Shown: positions 33,669 through 43,446 of the stretch, piece by piece
Numbering within the stretch: position 1 is the first letter of the stretch
Layout: every line of letters starts with the position of its first letter
Assembly: GCA_002104935.1 (NCBI GenBank)
Contig: MCGT01000007.1
Location: 248,001 to 312,000 of the forward strand
Direction of reading: 5' to 3'
Length of the DNA stretch: 64,000 nucleotides
Source: Hesseltinella vesiculosa
Lineage: Eukaryota > Mucoromycota > Mucoromycetes > Mucorales > Cunninghamellaceae
The notes under the pieces: generated by a model
The model's input: only the letters and a program-made list of their open reading frames with translations
Databases searched by the model: none
Told to the model about the DNA's origin: nothing
Position numbers and translations under genes: made by a program

Positions 33669-34006
33669 TTATGACCGGTTGCCTCGGCTACGTTCCAAAG
33701 CTAAAAAAAAAAAAAGGTGAGCATCAAACAGGTAAAAGAACAAAAGACTTACGATTATAATGCAACAGTTTTTCAATGAGATCCACATGTGTCAAAACCA
33801 TACGTCTGCAGCAGTATCGCTTCAAGCCAAGAGCATCAAGAGCTTCCCTATGATCATAAACAACAAAAAGGGTGGACGGTAAATGGGCGTGTTTTCATTT
33901 TGGGCTATTACCCTTCGGTATATTCGGCTTGTAACAAGGACAAATAGTTGTCCCATTTGTTACCAATGACCTTGCCACAGGAGAAACAACGAACGGGAAT
34001 GATCAT
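33669..34006 (-). CDS. RPB10: RNA polymerases I/II/III shared subunit Rpb10 (RPABC5)
   Basis: Three exons (34006-33912, 33847-33753, 33700-33669) give 73 residues. The sequence is the near-invariant Rpb10: [19 protein letters not shown], then [20 protein letters not shown] and LIEKLLHYN. The zinc is bound by the CxxC near the N-terminus and the CC pair in RYCCRRM. The C-terminal tail ([10 protein letters not shown]) is basic and a few residues longer than usual. It is part of the Rpb3-Rpb10-Rpb11-Rpb12 assembly platform. Head-to-head with the gene at 34284. Confidence 0.95.
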
Positions 34007-34283
34007 GATGTGTTTGTAAAAAAAAAAGTTTGAAAAAGAGGAAAGAGTGGAAAAATGGAGACACTGTAAAAAAAAAAAAAAAAAAACTAAGCCTTCTCCG
34101 CCGGCCATTTCGGATTTTCCCGTTTTCCATCAAGATTTCAGCACTCTTGTTCACACTTCCATTTTTGACAAGCGTGAGTCACTTTGATCACGCAGCAAGC
34201 AATATAAAAATCGACGTTTTTTTTTCACACAGCCTCTTTTTCTTCTTCTTCTTGATCACCACTTTTTCATATAGACACACAGC

Positions 34284-34631
34284 ATGGCCACGATTGACGG
34301 ACAGCGTTTTGATTTTGGTGACTTGATCACGATTGGTGCGCAAGGCAAGGTGCTGAGCGTAGGCGATGCTGAATCGATCGTGCCAGTGACTTTGGAAACG
34401 CTGGACCAAGATCGTCCTCACGTCATTCTGGTAGCTGGCAATCAAAGACTGGAGCCTGACCATTTCTACCTGACCTTCAAGTATGCCCGTGGCTTCTTAT
34501 TCGCTGAAGATGGCGTGCTGAAAAATGGTGCTCCTTGGACCGAGCGTACTGTTTTTAATGAAGCGAGCTTGAAAAAGCTCATCGGATTGTCCACCCTGGA
34601 AATCCAACACGTTGAGATCGAAGATCATTGA
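34284..34631 (+). CDS. Conserved-looking 115-residue protein of unknown function
   Basis: An intronless frame of 115 residues beginning MATIDGQRFDFGDLITIG and ending STLEIQHVEIEDH. It has no signal peptide or membrane segment. Alternating hydrophobic residues suggest a small beta-rich domain. The ATG follows a CT-rich leader, and the stop is followed by an A-run and an aataaat. The composition and codon use are like neighbouring genes, so I think it is real. I do not recognise a family. It shares a 277-bp divergent promoter with RPB10 and is co-directional with the HMG-CoA lyase gene 103 bp downstream. Confidence 0.65.
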   Translation: MATIDGQRFDFGDLITIGAQGKVLSVGDAESIVPVTLETLDQDRPHVILVAGNQRLEPDHFYLTFKYARGFLFAEDGVLKNGAPWTERTVFNEASLKKLIGLSTLEIQHVEIEDH

Positions 34632-34734
34632 AAAAAAAAAGAAATTACCCGTGGGAAACCTTTGCAAATAAATTCGGCTTCTTGCCCTCTCTCCGCCTTT
34701 TTTCCTCTCCTTTTCTTTGTCAACCATCCTTTCT

Positions 34735-35925
34735 ATGTTTTCTTCATTGTCTGTTGTATCAAAGCGACTTGGTCAGTCATCATTGCGATCTCAAGTAAGA
34801 TTTTCTACATTGCTAAAAAGGAAATGCTGACGTTTCCGCCTCTTTGGAACAGGTACGATGCTTGTCTTCTACCAAAGATTTTGTCAAGATTGTAGAAGTG
34901 GGTCCTCGTGATGGTCTCCAAAATGAAAAGCAAATCATCCCTGCCGAAACCAAAATCGAACTCATTGAACGATTGGCAAATGCTGGCTTGCCGGTTGTCG
35001 AAGTCACCAGCTTTGTCAGCCCTAAATGGGTCCCTCAAGTATGTCTCTCTATGAAAATGGCCTTGGTGACTGATTCTTTCTTGTCACTCTCATAGATGGG
35101 TGACAACAAACAAGTGTTCACTGGTATTAGAAAGCTTCCCAACGTCAACTATCCTGTGCTGACGCCTAACCGCCGCGGCTTGGAAGGCGCCATCGAAGCC
35201 GGAGCCGAAGAAGTCGCCCTGTTCGCCGCCACCACCGAATCGTTCAACCGCAAAAACACAAACTGCTCGACAGACGAAGCCATTGAGCGTTTCAGTGAAG
35301 TCGCCAAGATGGCTCTGGATGCCAACTTGCGTGTGCGTGGGTATGTGTCGTGCGTGGTTGGCTGCCCCTATGAAGGCGAAGTGGACCCTGCCAAGGTGGC
35401 CGATTTGTCTCAGCGTCTGTACGAAGCTGGTTGTTACGAAATCAGTTTGGGTGATACCATCGGTGTCGGTACCGCTGGCTCCATGGCCCGTATGTTAGAC
35501 CATGTGCTCAAGGTCGTGCCCTCCGAAGCCCTGGCTGTCCACTGCCACGATACCTATGGCCAGGCTTTGGCAAACATCCTCAAATCTTTGGAATACGGCA
35601 TTCGTGTTGTCGACAGCTCTGTTGCCGGCCTCGGTAATTTTTTTCTTGGTCCTTTCCGACTGGTTGTATTGACCGTTCTATTTCGCTAGGTGGCTGCCCA
35701 TATGCTCCAGGTGCCAAGGGTAACGTCGCTACAGAAGATGTGGTCTACATGCTTCAAGGCTTAGGGTACGAAACGAACGCCAATTTGGATCAACTGGTCG
35801 ACATCGGCAACTGGATCTCTGACAAGCTTGGCCGCCCCACCAACTCCAGAGCCGGTGCTGCTCTGACCGTTGCGAGAGAACGTCAAGCCAAACTGAAAGA
35901 AGCTGCTGCTGCTGCCAAATTGTAG
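34735..35925 (+). CDS. Hydroxymethylglutaryl-CoA lyase
   Basis: Four exons (34735-34794, 34853-35038, 35096-35633, 35690-35925) give 339 residues. The first exon is a basic, Ser-rich mitochondrial presequence. The enzyme body carries [27 protein letters not shown] and the active-site loop [17 protein letters not shown] with its catalytic Cys. [14 protein letters not shown] provides metal-binding His residues. It cleaves HMG-CoA to acetyl-CoA and acetoacetate in leucine degradation and ketone formation. The protein ends in Ala-Lys-Leu, a PTS1-type tripeptide, so dual mitochondrial and peroxisomal targeting is plausible, as for the human enzyme (ends Cys-Lys-Leu). AATAAA follows the stop within 10 bp. 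Confidence 0.93.
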
Positions 35926-36110
35926 AATTCAATAAAATCTAACACGTGTATCATTCTTCGTGCGCTTGGGAGTTCCTCTTTTTTTTTTCTCGCATACTTG
36001 GCTCTTTTTGGCCATGCTTCTTTTGTCCAGAGGCCGCATAAAAAAAAAAAAGGAAAGGCGGCATTTGTTGAGCTCCTTTTTTATTTTTGCCTCATTTTCT
36101 CAACTTTTGC

Positions 36111-37270
36111 ATGGCTCGATCAAAACGAAAAGGAAAAGAAAGCGCAGTACCCTTCCCTCTACCCCTCACATCGTCACGGCTGACCTGGGGAGAGTGGATC
36201 TCCAGCTGGATCCAACCACCCCAACATGAGCGGATCAAGGCAACCTACATGGACTTTGGCAAGTTTGTTTGGGTGGCATCCGTCTCCCAAGATCGATTGA
36301 TCAAGCAAGGCTTCTTTGGCAAAGGAACACTGTCTCGGAGTATACCAACATGGGATGCTCGTAGGGAACAAGTCAACAGTAAGCGCCCATGCAAGCGTGT
36401 TTCTTTTTTTTTTAACCATCGACCTTTTCCCTCCCCACCAGATCCGAGACTCGAGTTGGCGCCTGAACAAGTGACAGCAAAACGACGATCCAAGCGACGC
36501 GAACAAAAGCAGCTTCGAGCCGGCATGCAAGTGACAGCAACCAACCCAGAAGAGATGTATACCATGGAAGAGTTAGCCGCTTGGACAGGCGGCCGAGGTT
36601 ACGAACAATTCCAGCTGGACCTGTATGAAACGTTCTTCCTTTTGTATGCCTTGGACGTGCTGGACCTGGAAAACAAGGTAGAGTCGAACAAGAGCATCAT
36701 GCCAAAGGAATGACCCCCCCCCCTTTTGTAGCACGGGACCAAGATGACGACCACGGACTGCTGGTCTCTCTTTCACCAATGCACCGAGCAGTTCGCTTAC
36801 CACTTTGCTGCCTATCATTACTACCGAAGTCAAGGCTGGGTACCGAAGGATGGATTGAAATTCGGCGTCGACTTTGGTAAGCTGGCTAACTCGCCATAAG
36901 AGAATCAAGTGCTTATGCCCCCGATTCCTCCCTAGTGCTCTACCAACAGGGTCCAACGTCCAAACACTCGGATTTTTCCGTCCTTGTGATCCCATGTGTC
37001 ACGACTGCCGTGCAAGATACCTCAGATCACCACGATACCACTATGCAGCTGTTGACCCAGCCTCACGACCAAGCACCCCATGCAAGCTGGGTCAACCTGT
37101 TACGCATCAACCGCGTGTGTGCCCATGTCAAAAAAACACTGGTGCTGTGCTACGTCTCCATGGACGCCTCGGTCGCCCACAAAGCCACCAACGACCCATC
37201 TGTCCTCAACCATTGCCACATTCATGAGGTCGTGTTCCGGCGCTGGTCTCCCTCTGCCAACAGAGAATAG
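36111..37270 (+). CDS. SEN2: tRNA-splicing endonuclease subunit Sen2
   Basis: Four exons (36111-36378, 36442-36677, 36732-36876, 36936-37270) give 327 residues. The C-terminal nuclease domain has GWVPKDGLKFGVDFVLYQQG, with the catalytic Tyr, then KHSDFSVLVIP with the His, and CAHVKKTLVLCYVS with the Lys. The N-terminal part matches Sen2 (FGKFVWVASVSQDRLIKQGF, FGKGTLSRS) with a basic linker (KRRSKRREQKQ). Sen2 cuts the 5' splice site of intron-containing pre-tRNAs within the Sen2-34-54-15 complex. All three catalytic residues are present. Confidence 0.92.
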
Positions 37271-37656
37271 CCACTTTGCCCATGGAAAATAAAAGAATAA
37301 ATCAAAAAGGTCCAGAGCCCATGAGGCGGCCATCGATCGGAGTTGGCCTGTTTTGGCTGGGAAAAGGCTTCTTCATGTTCACCATTTGTCGAGGAGAACG
37401 TCATGACCTAGGGCGATGGTAAAAAGTCCAGCACTCTCTGCTGACAGGGATGTCCAGCAACAGAACGCTTCTTGCGGACCTTGAATGGGCGGGTCCTGTT
37501 GCTCACAGGAGGATGTGCGGCGGAGCTTTGCAAAGCGCTTGCAGAGTGCACACGCAATGGCTTGGAAAAAAATAGAGTGCACACGCACGACTTTTTCTTT
37601 CTTTCTTTTTCTTTTCTTCTTCTTGTCCCTTCACTACTCTTTCCCTTACATATATA
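37271..37656. other. Intergenic, SEN2 3' flank and SEM1 promoter
   Basis: Tandem aataaa-like signals occur at 37288-37300, just after SEN2. A T/C-rich leader with tatataa lies at 37650-37656, immediately before the SEM1 start. No gene seen. Confidence 0.45.
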
Positions 37657-38045
37657 ATGGCCAGCCAATCTCAACCACAGCAGCCTAACGATCCCACAAA
37701 AAAGATGGCCCAACTTGGTGCCTTGGAAGAAGACGATGAATTTGAAGAATTCTCTCCTGAAGGTAAAAGGATAAATGACTAAAATCAGAACGATGGATCG
37801 AGCCCATCTTTCACACTGAACTCTGTTCTCTTAGACTGGGCTCCCGAAGAAGAAGACAAAGACGATGCTCATCTATGGGAAGACAATTGGGATGACGATG
37901 ATATTGAAGATGACTTTTCCAAACAACTCAAGTAATGAACGATAGACGGATAGCCACGAACATTCGCCACTTACCGTCTTTCTATTTCATGTCTAGGTCT
38001 GAATTAGAAAAGGCCTCTTCTGAACCTCAACCCATGGCAATGTAA
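37657..38045 (+). CDS. SEM1: 26S proteasome subunit Sem1/DSS1
   Basis: Three exons (37657-37762, 37835-37931, 37997-38045) give 83 residues. It carries the two acidic aromatic-containing segments of DSS1: [15 protein letters not shown] and [19 protein letters not shown]. Sem1 tethers the proteasome lid subunits Rpn3 and Rpn7 and also acts in the TREX-2 complex and with BRCA2-type proteins in other species. The small size, acidic composition and motif order are diagnostic. Confidence 0.93.
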
Positions 38046-38351
38046 CCAGGCTTGCATTCTCTTCGTCGTCGCTCACACCTCCCTGCTCTTATAAACCAGC
38101 TCCTCCTCACCCTCCTCTCTCTCTCTCTCTTTTTTTTTCTTGCCCGTGGATGATATCCAACCCTTCTTTCTTTTTAACTTGTATATGCAAAAAGAAAAAA
38201 AAAATCCAACAACAAATAAACAATTTGCCTTCTTGTGTTGGCACATGCGTCGCACACACGCTGAAAAAGAGGTCTTTCCCTCCGCTCTTTTTTTTTTCTT
38301 ATTCTCGCCATCTTTTTATTTACCCCCATTCCCTATTGTTCTTATCAAACA

Positions 38352-39471
38352 ATGAGCTCAGAACAACAAGCCAAAGATTTAATTGCACAGGCCCAAAAAA
38401 AGCTGAATTCTTGGTCCTTTTTTGGCCCATCCAACAAATTTGAAGATGCTGCCGAAATATACGAAAGAGCTGCCAACATGTTCAAGATGGCTCAACAATG
38501 TAAAACGAGAGATGATATAAAGTAACCATGATCACTCATGTTCATTCTAGGGCGGCAGGCAGGTGATGCTTATACAGAAGCGGCTCAATTGTACGAAAAG
38601 TGCGGGTCATCAGCTTTGTATGATGGTGCCAAGGCTCTTGAAAATGCAGCCAAAGCCTACAAACGACAAGATCCCAACCGTGAGTGTTTATATATATATA
38701 TAAAAACCATGCCTCATTCTCCTCTCTTTCTAGGTGCTGCCCAAAGTTTAACGCGCGCCATTCAACTGTCTCAGAGCTGTGGTCAACTGCGAATGGCTGC
38801 GAAACAGGTCGAGGAATTGGCTGCCATGTACGAAGGTGAACTAGACAACCCCAAAGCTGCCTTTGAAGCCTATAACCAAGCTGCTGAACTCTTCATGGCC
38901 GATGATTCCCGTGCGTACGTATCCCTTGCACTTTTTTTTTTCTCTCTCTCGCTGAATCTCACGCTTTTCTTGTATAGGATGGCTAACAAGTGCTTATTGA
39001 AAGTGGGCCAAATTGCCGCCGAACTGGAAATGTACGATGTGGCCATAGAAAAGTTTGAGCAAGTAGCTGCTGTCTCTGTCGACGACAGCCTTACAAAGTG
39101 GTCTGTCAAAGAATACCTCTTCAAGGCTGGGCTGTGTCACCTCGCCACCGATGTAAGTCCAGGGGGTAAAAAAAAAGGGGGGGGGGCAGGGAACGCGAGC
39201 TGACCTTTTTTTTTTTTTTTGAATCATGGGAAATTAGGACATTGCAAAGACAGAGCAGGCATTGAAAAACTACTGCACGTTGGATCTGTCATTTGATTCG
39301 ACTCGGGAATACGCATTGCTCAAAGGGGTTTTTGAAGCCTACGAGGCCGGCGACCTGGGTCAATTCCAAACCCTTGTGTACGATTTTGACAAGCTGTCCC
39401 GTCTGGATAGTTGGAAGACGGCGATTTTATTGAAAATCAAGAACGCATTGGACACTAGGGATCTTCGCTAG
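38352..39471 (+). CDS. SEC17: Alpha-SNAP (Sec17)
   Basis: Five exons (38352-38499, 38551-38679, 38734-38914, 38978-39152, 39238-39471) give 288 residues, the usual length. The all-helical TPR-like body is recognisable: [50 protein letters not shown]. The C-terminal part is LRLDSWK-like ([19 protein letters not shown]), which contacts and activates NSF/Sec18 to take SNARE complexes apart in membrane traffic. It is a cytosolic peripheral membrane protein. Convergent with the coiled-coil gene 100 bp downstream. Confidence 0.93.
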
Positions 39472-39571
39472 GTGACCGGTGTTATTTTGTAGATAAAGAA
39501 AACATACTCTCAATGTTAGTCCAGGCCTCTTTTTTTATTTTTTTCAATGCAGATGTGGTATGAAGATTGCC

Positions 39572-40616
39572 CTAGACAAAGCGGGAGAGAGATTGGTCGA
39601 CATGATTGCGGAAATCTGGATGCTCGAACACATTGTTGATGAGCAGCTGGCCTTCTTGCGATTTACCGATGAATTCAAAGAGGATCCGGAGTCGGGTTAG
39701 TTCTTCTTTGAGTTGGGGCAATATCTCCTGGCTGGAGCCTGCCTGCTTTGCTGCTTCCAGTTCGTCCCGTAGCCGCTCGAGTTCACGGGATTGCTCGACC
39801 ATGGTCTTTTCCATGTTCTGTCGCATGGTTGCGGCCTGTGCACGTGACTGGGCCAGAGCATCCTGCATCCGCTGGACTGTGGCCTTGGCATCAAGGGAGC
39901 TTGACTGGTATTTTTCTGACATTGTCCGCTCAGAAGCAGCCAGGCGGCGGTTTTCGTCCTGGAGCGATTGAATGAGCCTGATGGAATCGTTGTTTTGTTG
40001 GGGGTTGGGTTGATTGTGGGGCGTATGCCTGCTCTGGAGTGTCAGGATTTGTTTGTCCCGTTGAGCTAGCTTCTGGGCATGGACTCGCACTTGCTCTTTT
40101 TGCTCATTGATCAGTTTCTGCAGGACGGTGCTGTTTTGTTGCGCTTCAGCCAGCTGATTCGTCATGGCTGCCAAGGACAGCTCTAGTTGTTTCATCTTTT
40201 CATTTTCCTGAAGCCTTTCCTCTTGTGCCGTGGCATAGATCATGGTCAGCTTTTGGACATTGGCTTCGGCATTCTGGGCCATCAAGAGGACGGCGTCTCG
40301 TTCCGTCTGGATCTTGTTCTTGTCCTCGATTCCTCTTCGTGCAGTGCGGAAGAACGATCGATAGGTATCTGGAGCATCTTTGTTGTTGCATTCTTCATCA
40401 ATAATGGTAACAAGGTCAGCATTCGAATCTTTTACAGCACGATGCGGCACAGCCAAAAAAAAAAAAGGGAGAGCGTCGTTAGTCAACGCCAGTGCGCCAA
40501 GAGAGAAGGGAGGGAATGGCCGTTCAACAGGCTCACTCTCGCCGTCGATTGTCATGGTGGAGCTTACATGAATTGTTTTCCCAGGAAGAGTACCAGTGAA
40601 CTGGGTGAGATGACAT
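39572..40616 (-). CDS. Long coiled-coil protein of unknown function
   Basis: Two exons (40616-40568 and 40428-39572) give 301 residues: an N-terminal MSSHPVHWYSSWENNS exon joined to ADLVTIIDEECNNKD. From residue 50 to about 270 the protein is dominated by heptad-like helices (NEKMKQLELSLAAMTNQLAE, QEQ/EQVRVHAQKLAQRDKQI, ELERLRDELEAAK) interrupted by a Gln/Asn/Pro linker. The C-terminus ends in LLINNVFEHPDFRNHVDQSL. No membrane segment or enzyme motif is visible. It may be a scaffold or cytoskeletal protein. I cannot name an ortholog. Confidence 0.7.
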
Positions 40617-40748
40617 GATTTTCGTTTTCAAAAACAAACAAAAAAAAAAAAAAAGGGCGGATGGGAAAAAAGGGGCGGCCAGGTTTTTTATTGCTTGTGG
40701 GGAAAATAGGCAAAGTCTATGATATGTATGATGGGAGTGTTATGCGTT

Positions 40749-42050
40749 TTAGAGATAGGATGCCTAAGAAGAAGAAAAGGATAAGCGGGTGGATTGCATA
40801 CACAGGAGAGGCACTTACCCGCCGAGCAGCTTCTTCGAGCTCATCTTCGGTGACTTTATGCTGATCCCCGTCTTGAGGGATTTCATAGACACCGCCCAAA
40901 ATCACGTAGGGACGGTAGGCAAAGCCAGCCAGCTCTTCCATGGTAGTCACGCCCGACAACACAAGCACAGGATCAATTTCTGACGTGATACCAGCCACGA
41001 TGCTGTGAAAGAGAACGTCAGTTCACCATGTCCTTTTTCTTCGCAGGGCTCAACTTACTCAGTGTCCATGCGGTCACCAATGATACAGGTTTCAATGCGG
41101 CTCAGGCCAAGCACACGTTGAGCATAACGCATGATCAAGGCCGAGGGCTTACCGCAGTAAAACGCTTTGGTCTTGGTCACCAATTCAATGCTGAAAAAAA
41201 AAAAAAAAATAGCCGTCAGGGTTGCCACTCCGCTTGCCTGCCCGCTCGCTTACATATTCGTAAAGGCGCCGGTGGCAGGGATTTTACGGCCTTGGGAGTC
41301 CAAGGTTTCAATGTCCAAATTGGTCGAAATGAGCTTGGCACCCTTTTGCACCAATTGCACAGCCTTGGTAATTCTTTCAAAGTTGTAAGCTGCACTTTCA
41401 CCCAACACCACAAAGTCAGGGTTCATGTCGTTCATGTAAAAGCCCATGTCATACAGAGCATAAGCGAGACCAGGCTCACCAATCACGTACACAGTGCCGC
41501 CCTTTTGAAAAAAAAAAAAAGGTGAGATCTTCGTTCCTGCTTTCATCAGGCGCTTACTTCGGGCATTTGTGATTTCAAAAAGTGAGCGGTAGCTTGGCCA
41601 GAAGTGAAGAAATGATCGGCACTGACATCAATGCCCAAACGGTTCAACTTGGATTGCAGCTCACGAGGAGTGGGTTGTGAGTTGTTCGTCAAGAACAGGT
41701 ATTTTTTGTTGTTCTTGTCCAAAAAGTCCACAAATTCCTTTGCGCCAGGCAAAAGGTTGTTTCCCTTGAAAAAAAAAAAATCCATGAGCTACCAAGGCAG
41801 GCTAGTTTGCATTGCTGCTTACATGATAAATCACACCATCCATATCGATAATATAGCCTTTCTTTGAGCGAATGGCATCCAGACGCTCATTGTGGAGGAC
41901 AGGATCACGGAGCAATGCGTAGTCACGGGCTTGATGGGCAGGGGGTTCTTCAGAGGAAGTGGTGATAGAAGGAATTTGGCCAAGCGTGGCAGCAAAATGA
42001 GCTGCAAGTTCACGGGTATCCATAGCACTTTCTTGATGTTCAGCAGACAT
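40749..42050 (-). CDS. PHO13: HAD-family phosphatase, Pho13/phosphoglycolate phosphatase type
   Basis: Six exons (42050-41823, 41764-41558, 41501-41254, 41190-41059, 41002-40819, 40763-40749) add to 337 residues. Motif one is YIIDMDGVIYH with the nucleophilic Asp and general-acid Asp. The C2-cap region has LFLTNNSQPTPRELQSKL. Motif three Lys lies in the FYCGKPSALIMRYA block, and motif four in IIGDRMDTDIVAG. This is the p-nitrophenylphosphatase/2-phosphoglycolate phosphatase group, which also removes toxic glycolytic by-products. The N-terminus has a ~60-residue extension. The final exon is 15 nt (Ala-Ser-Tyr-Leu-stop). Confidence 0.9.
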
Positions 42051-42864
42051 GTTGTAATAGAGTAAATCAAAAGAGAGAGGGGAAAAAAGCAAACAGAAAC
42101 CATCGATTTTATGATGAGCTGTTAAAAAAAATCAAGCGCAGCTTGCCAAAAACGATCGTAACCAAATTTGGACAGACAGGGACCATTGCGTTGAACCCTT
42201 CAGCTATCCATGGTTCTTTTTTTTCAAGCCGATCGCTTTTTGACACAGTTGGAGCTTTATTTTCTCTTGTAAAATTCTTTCTAATATTTCGTCTTTTTCT
42301 CCCATATTCAAAAAAAAAAAAAAAGCTGGTCCCATTGTTTTGTTGCGTTGGTGACCCAGTGTGGCTGTGACGTCATGATCATGGAGGCATCTCATTATCA
42401 GCTGTCGGAGATGTCCTGTCAGCGAAAAAAAAAATTAGCAGACAAGATAACAAAATGGTCTCATTAGGACCATGTTCTTATCCTTTGCATCTGTTAAAGC
42501 GAGAAGGCTGATGCTCTTGTCTTGTTATAGGACCATGCCTTGCGCGGTCTTGTTGGAAGAAACATCGTCATTTCTCTCGTTTCCGCTACTTGCATTTTCA
42601 AATACAGCCAGCCAGCCAGCCAGTTTTTTTTTTAGTGCCATTGGCGAATGCACGAGGCCCGAGCTGTCAAAATGCATCTGCTAGCCCCCCATGACGACAC
42701 ATTTGCCCGCTCTCATCGATTATTGGGCTTTCCCGAAAGAAAGAAAAAACGTCAAATCGAGATGAAAAGGTATATCGGCATCACCGTTTATTTCTATCAA
42801 TGGAAACCTCCGGAGCACCGAGGCAGAATTTTTTTTTTTTTAAAAAAAACATGTCATGGCTTCC
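42051..42864. other. Intergenic, no gene seen
   Basis: About 0.8 kb containing homopolymers (42309-42323, 42830-42841) and a ccagccagccagccag stretch (42606-42623). No coding or RNA signal is recognised. Confidence 0.4.
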
Positions 42865-43446
42865 TTACTCTCCACTGGGTGCATTTTCCAGCTCGTCTAG
42901 TTCTCTTTGTTCCGCATCAGTCATCACTAAATCTTTTCCACCCAGCCATCGTCGTAGCTTTCGTGTCCGTTGGGGAATAATCACATGTAATTTGTCAGAG
43001 AACTCTTGGAACTAGTATGAAAGCAGCAAAGATGAAGATATGTTCTATGCATTCATTTGCCCACTCTCCCCTCTCTGTTCTTGGCTTACATTGCGCACTT
43101 CCAACCAGTAGCCGACACCAACGGCAAGCATGCCAGCTCCTGACAACGCCAACAGTGTGCCCAAACCAAGGGTCTTGACAGCAAAAAAGCGGGCCTGTTT
43201 CTTGGCCACCTCCAGTTCCTCGGGCGTCATCTTTGGTGCTTGGTAGTCGGGGATCGTGTTCGTGCCATGCTTGGCTTGATTCTGTTCAATGACTTGCTTG
43301 ACCAGGGTGTCATGCTTGGCTTGTCGTCGTTTTGTGTACCAGATCGCTCCTGCTAAACCCGATCCAAATGCGCCAGCTGATCCAAAGAGCAAAGCCCGAG
43401 TCCATTTGTTCCGATCAATGTCGTTTGGGCTATCGTGATCGGTCAT
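42865..43446 (-). CDS. TMEM242-family mitochondrial membrane protein
   Basis: Two exons (43446-43090, 43011-42865) give 167 residues. Two hydrophobic segments are present: LLFGSAGAFGSGLAGAIWYT near residue 20 and LGLGTLLALSGAGMLAVGVG near residue 95. Between them lies a basic/polar loop (KRRQAKHD..). The C-terminal exon has FQEFSDKLHVIIP and a charged end. The spacing of two Gly-rich helices, with the second helix preceded by ARFFAVKTLGLG, fits the TMEM242 family. The human protein supports mitochondrial complex I and ATP synthase assembly. The family assignment is by pattern and should be checked by profile search. Confidence 0.7.
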
